Shown here: piece by piece, positions 60,881 to 64,000 of the stretch
Numbering within the stretch: the stretch's first letter is position 1
How the letters are laid out: each line of letters starts with the position of its first letter
From: Leisingera daeponensis
Lineage (GTDB): Bacteria > Pseudomonadota > Alphaproteobacteria > Rhodobacterales > Rhodobacteraceae
Direction of reading: 5' to 3'
Length of the DNA: 64,000 nt
NCBI RefSeq assembly: GCF_019801465.1
Contig: NZ_JAHVJA010000004.1
Location: 124,001 to 188,000 of the forward strand
Made by a program: the position numbers and the translations under genes
Notes under the pieces: model-generated
Databases searched by the model: none
What the model was told of the DNA's origin: nothing
What the model saw: the letters and a program-made list of their open reading frames with translations, nothing else

Positions 60881-61654
60881 TCAGGACAGAGCTGCCAACT
60901 CCTTGGCAGCCTTCCGCAAGGCAGGCAGAGCCTCCAGCAGCTCCTGCAGGGTTCGGCGCTGCACCGGAGCATGCACCGAGAGCGTGGCCATCAGCCGGTT
61001 CCGGGCGTCGCGCACCGGCACTGCAACGGCCACCATGCCGGAGATAAACTCCTCGTCATCCGTGGAGTAGCCGCGGCCAGCGATATCACCCAGCTCGGAA
61101 CAGAGCGCGTCAGGGTCTGTACAGGTCTTGCTGGTCACCGCCGCCAGCGGGCGGGAGCGCAGCACAGCCTCAAGCGTGTTGCGCTTTAAGGTAGACAGGT
61201 ACATCTTTCCGCTCGCGGTGCAGTGAAAGGGCACCTGAGTGCCGACTGGCAGCTGAATCCGCAGCGGCCATTTTGTTTCCACCCGGTCGAGGTAGATCAT
61301 GCCTTCACGGTCTGGGGTGGCGAGGTTACAGGTCTCGCCCAATTCTTCGGCTACGCTTTTCAGGATTGTGAGCCTCGCGGTGCGCAGATGTTCCGAGGAC
61401 ATGGTGTCAAGCGCCAGCCTGCGCATGCGCGGGCCGGGCCCATAGGCCCGCCCGTCCAAGTCGCGCTGCAGGAAGCCCTCAGCCTCGGCGGTCTGCATCA
61501 GACGGTGGACGGTCGGTTTGGGCAGGCCCATGGCTTCGATCATCTCGGCAGGTTTCACCGCCACCCCGCGCCTGGCCACTTCTTCCAGCAGCACCAACAG
61601 GCGCAGGTTGGTGGGGATCTGCCCCTCGCTCTTGTGCGACGCGTCCTTTGCCAT
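60881..61654 (-). CDS. IclR-family transcriptional regulator
   Basis: 257 residues. N-terminal winged helix (LRLLVLLEEVARRGVAVKPA, GLPKPTVHRLMQTAEAEGFL) and C-terminal IclR effector domain (YLDRVETKWPLRIQLPVGTQ, PFHCTASGKMYLSTL, GRGYSTDDEEFISGMVAVAV). Starts 12 bases after dctM in the same direction, so it is the last gene of the TRAP operon and probably regulates it. Ligand likely a small organic acid. Confidence 0.92.
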   Translation of the reverse strand: MAKDASHKSEGQIPTNLRLLVLLEEVARRGVAVKPAEMIEAMGLPKPTVHRLMQTAEAEGFLQRDLDGRAYGPGPRMRRLALDTMSSEHLRTARLTILKSVAEELGETCNLATPDREGMIYLDRVETKWPLRIQLPVGTQVPFHCTASGKMYLSTLKRNTLEAVLRSRPLAAVTSKTCTDPDALCSELGDIAGRGYSTDDEEFISGMVAVAVPVRDARNRLMATLSVHAPVQRRTLQELLEALPALRKAAKELAALS

Positions 61655-61666
61655 GCCGCTTGTTCC

Positions 61667-63025
61667 CTACTTGTTGGGCAGCAGCACCAGGGCGAAGTCA
61701 GGCACCAGCGAAACCAGTAGCCACACCCCGATCAGGGCTGCAAGGTAAGGAACGGTATAGCGAAGCAGACGGAAATACGGAACACCGGTCACACCTGATG
61801 CGACATAGAGGTTCAGCCCGTATGGCGGGGTGATGAAACCGATCGAGGCGCCGACCAGGAAGATCACCGAGAAGTGGATCGGGTCGATCCCGACGGAGGC
61901 CGCGATGGGGGCCAGGATCGGCGCCAGGATGATGGTCACCGGCAGGCTCTCCAGCACCATGCCGGAGAAGAACACTATCACCATCGAAGTGAACAGAACC
62001 GCATGGTAGCCGCCCATCGAGGTGACAAATCCACCGATCGCCTGCTGAGCGCCGAGGAGCGACAGGATCTGCTGCATTACCACGGAAATCGCGATCAGCG
62101 GTGCGAGGATCCCGGTGATCTGGGCTGAGCGCACCACGATACCTGGGATCTGCGGGATGGTGAATCCCTCGACCACCAGCATCTCGGAATAGGATTTCTC
62201 CGCCCATGTCTTGTCGCTGTTTGTTCCGGTAATTTTTGTTACAACCCAGGACAGGACGCCCGCAATGACGCAAAAGCCAACGGTCACGCCTGCGGCCTCC
62301 GTCGGGGAGAACTTGCCGGTGTAGATGCCCCAAAGCACCAGCCCGATGGCAAAGAAGCCGAGCCAGGCGCCAAAAGCGGTTTTCAGAACCCGGTTCAGTT
62401 GCAGGGGGATCAGGAAGCCCCAGCCGTTTCGGCGGCAGATGATCCAGCAGGCGAGCTGCATGCCGACGACCATCATTGCGCCGGGCAGGATGCCGGCCAC
62501 AAACAGATCGGAAATCGGCAGGTTCATCAGGAAACCGTAAACGATAAAGATGATTGACGGCGGGATGATGATGCCGACGGTACCGCCCGCGGCAGCGGTG
62601 GCAGCCGAGAAACGCTCGTCATAGCCCCCCTTGACCATTTCGGGGTGCAGCATCGAGCCGATTGTGGCTGTTGTTGCCGAGTTAGAGCCTGAAATGGCGG
62701 CGAACAAACCGCAGGCCCCAAGCGAGGCCATTGCCAGCCCGCCGCGCATCCAGCCCAGGCAGGCATAGGCGAAATCGCTTAGACGCCGCGCGATGCCCGA
62801 CTGGTTTATCAGATCACCGGTCAGGATGAACAGCGGCATCGCAAGCAGCGCAAAGCCCTTGTTGAACACATTGAGCAGTTCCGCGCCCATGTTGTCGAGC
62901 GTCAGCCCCAGCACGAAGGAGCAGCCGATCACCCAGTAGCCGATCACCAGCAGCACCGGCACGCCCAGCATGAACAGGAAGGTGACCCCAATCGAGATCA
63001 GCGTGACCCAGGTTCCCGTATCCAT
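61667..63025 (-). CDS. dctM: TRAP transporter large permease subunit (DctM), second system
   Basis: 452 residues, about 12 helices. FAISGSNSATTATIGSMLHP, AAAGGTVGIIIPPSIIFIVY, LESLPVTIILAPILAPIAAS and GASIGFITPPYGLNLYVASG are the standard DctM motifs. Forms the sodium-driven transport channel. Shares its first base with the end of the upstream dctQ. Confidence 0.94.
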   Translation of the reverse strand: MDTGTWVTLISIGVTFLFMLGVPVLLVIGYWVIGCSFVLGLTLDNMGAELLNVFNKGFALLAMPLFILTGDLINQSGIARRLSDFAYACLGWMRGGLAMASLGACGLFAAISGSNSATTATIGSMLHPEMVKGGYDERFSAATAAAGGTVGIIIPPSIIFIVYGFLMNLPISDLFVAGILPGAMMVVGMQLACWIICRRNGWGFLIPLQLNRVLKTAFGAWLGFFAIGLVLWGIYTGKFSPTEAAGVTVGFCVIAGVLSWVVTKITGTNSDKTWAEKSYSEMLVVEGFTIPQIPGIVVRSAQITGILAPLIAISVVMQQILSLLGAQQAIGGFVTSMGGYHAVLFTSMVIVFFSGMVLESLPVTIILAPILAPIAASVGIDPIHFSVIFLVGASIGFITPPYGLNLYVASGVTGVPYFRLLRYTVPYLAALIGVWLLVSLVPDFALVLLPNK

Positions 63026-63693
63026 TACACGTCTCCTCCGATCACGGCCTGTTTGATCAGCGGCGCGCCGCTGCGGTAATTGCGGATGTCGTCGGCGAGG
63101 TTTTCAAACACCCGGGCGATCATCAGGACAAAGGACAGAGGCGCGGTGATCAGAAACCACCATTGCAGCACGCTGTCGGTGCCCAGGACGATCTGGAAGT
63201 TGGAGGCCGACAGCGCGGTCAGCCGGGTGGTGGTGACAAAGACGATCACCGCAAAGCCGAACCACAGCACGGCGTCCAACGTCAGGCAGCCCATCTGCGC
63301 CCAGCGGGGCATGATGGTGCGGAATTCCGAGAAGCTGAGATGGGTCCGCAGCCGCACGTTGAAGGCGGCCCCGAACCAGGCCATGATCATGAACAGGAGC
63401 GGCGGAATGGTCGTGGACCAGGGCTGCTGGTTCTTGAACACGAAGCGGTCAATCACCCCCCAGAAAATGATGAAGGCAATCGCCAGGTAGCTCCAGACCA
63501 TGATGGTGCGCTCTAGATGCCGGTCCAGAAGCGGCACCAGTCGATAGGCCATCATCACCAGCAGACCGCCTATTGCGGCGACCACAGTTCCTAGAATCCA
63601 GGCCCCATTGCTCTCCAGCGCGTTGCGGATTTCCCAGCTGTCCTGCGATGCAAACGCGCTGAAAATCGCACTGATGTCAGACCAGAGCGTCAT
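63025..63693 (-). CDS. dctQ: TRAP transporter small permease subunit (DctQ), second system
   Basis: 222 residues, four membrane helices (WILGTVVAAIGGLLVMMAYR, MVWSYLAIAFIIFWGVIDRF, CLTLDAVLWFGFAVIVFVTT, VLQWWFLITAPLSFVLMIAR). Conserved FGAAFNVRLRTHLSFSEF-type loop between helices 2 and 3. Longer than the first DctQ in the window. The ATG is followed directly by the start of the helix-rich part. Confidence 0.9.
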   Translation of the reverse strand: MTLWSDISAIFSAFASQDSWEIRNALESNGAWILGTVVAAIGGLLVMMAYRLVPLLDRHLERTIMVWSYLAIAFIIFWGVIDRFVFKNQQPWSTTIPPLLFMIMAWFGAAFNVRLRTHLSFSEFRTIMPRWAQMGCLTLDAVLWFGFAVIVFVTTTRLTALSASNFQIVLGTDSVLQWWFLITAPLSFVLMIARVFENLADDIRNYRSGAPLIKQAVIGGDV

Positions 63694-63710
63694 TCGTTCC
63701 TCCCATGAAG

Positions 63711-63764
63711 CCTCCGGTTTCCCGTCCGGAGGAGAGTTCCCCGGCGACTATTTCAGCGCCGGGG
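63711..63764 (-). terminator. Tandem hairpins between dctP and dctQ of the second TRAP operon
   Basis: Two perfect stems: CCTCCGG / CCGGAGG (63711-63732) and CCCCGGCG / CGCCGGGG (63739-63764). No T tract. They separate the binding-protein gene from the permease genes, as in the other two transport operons here. Confidence 0.55.
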
Positions 63765-63791
63765 TATGGTACGTTTCAGCCTAGGCTGCGT

Positions 63792-64000
63792 TCAGCCTTT
63801 CCACCAGCGGCGGGGTTCCACGTTTTCTGGCTTCATGTCTTTGTCGACTTCGCGCGCGATGGTGTAGATTTCCTGGTAGGTATCGATGCCGCCAGCCCAT
63901 TTATTCAGCCGGTCGCGCCACTGTTCCCACAGCTGCGGCTGGAATTCGGGCGAGCACATTTCCTCGGCCATGCGGATTTCGCTGTCCGGCAGGAAGGCGG
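63792..64000 (-). CDS. dctP: TRAP transporter substrate-binding protein, C-terminal part only
   Basis: 69 residues before the stop; the start lies outside the window. The visible end (MAEEMCSPEFQPQLWEQWRD, TIAREVDKDMKPENVEPRRW) follows no strong family motif, but position at the head of a dctQ-dctM operon and length of gap point to the binding protein. Confidence 0.7.
   Translation of the reverse strand, partial: AFLPDSEIRMAEEMCSPEFQPQLWEQWRDRLNKWAGGIDTYQEIYTIAREVDKDMKPENVEPRRWWKG

Noticed and set aside
1-64000. CRISPR arrays, rRNA genes, prophage or intact insertion sequences
   Set aside because: No regularly spaced repeats, rRNA-like sequence, transposase or phage structural genes were seen.

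Overview
The window is a high-GC chromosomal segment that fits a marine alphaproteobacterium of the Rhodobacterales, most likely the Roseobacter group (Leisingera/Phaeobacter/Ruegeria-like). The basis is a compact single-flagellum cluster with the alphaproteobacterial regulators FlaF and FlbT, TTAA-N7-TTAA (CtrA-type) boxes in front of flagellar units, two TRAP transporters and a polyamine ABC transporter. The genus is an inference from gene content; no database was searched.

Layout. (1) 1-6.9 kb: a truncated GntR-type regulator diverges from a potFGHI polyamine ABC operon that ends in a FAD-dependent amine oxidase; a kinase-like phosphotransferase converges on it. (2) 7-38.5 kb: a nearly complete flagellar cluster in several divergent operons. 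It holds hook assembly genes (flgD, fliK), a rod chaperone-like gene and FlgN-like gene, fliC-flaF-flbT, fliI, flgBC-fliEQ-flgFGAH plus a FliL paralogue, a fliJ-like gene with flhB-fliR-flhA, a motor operon (fliL, TM/coiled-coil protein, motE-like, motA, 827-aa periplasmic protein), fliFHNP, flgE-flgKLI and motB. No fliG, fliM, fliA or flgM is present in the window. (3) 38.6-46.1 kb: hemN, tRNA-Leu(CAG), a flavin monooxygenase/cupin pair divergent from an AraC regulator, a sugar-nucleotide epimerase and an FAH-family hydrolase. (4) 46.3-53.3 kb: a TRAP transporter (P-Q-M), a 58-aa cysteine-rich small ORF, a hot-dog thioesterase, a YcaQ-like protein, a LacI-type regulator, tRNA-Arg(CCT) and tRNA-Thr(CGT). 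(5) 53.8-60.7 kb: a two-gene unit encoding a zinc-ribbon CpXC-like protein and a giant 1848-aa repeat protein with a C-terminal HEVGH metallopeptidase signature, followed by a META-like protein. (6) 60.9-64 kb: a second TRAP transporter operon with an IclR regulator, running off the end.

How it works together. The flagellar genes cover export apparatus (FlhAB, FliPQR, FliHIJ), basal body (FliEF, FlgBCFG, FlgAHI), hook and junction (FlgDEKL, FliK), filament and its dosage control (FliC, FlaF, FlbT) and stator (MotAB with accessory proteins). CtrA-like boxes in most of the divergent promoters suggest that the cell-cycle regulator CtrA co-ordinates these operons. All three solute-binding-protein genes with a visible downstream permease gene are followed by a strong hairpin, a layout that would let the binding protein outnumber its membrane partners.

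The most unusual item is the giant protein at 54518-60064. It has an N-terminal basic domain, two low-complexity linkers, at least ten copies of a helical repeat and a C-terminal domain whose HEVGHAVDD motif resembles the catalytic helix of anthrax lethal factor. It looks like a modular effector or toxin but its function is unknown.
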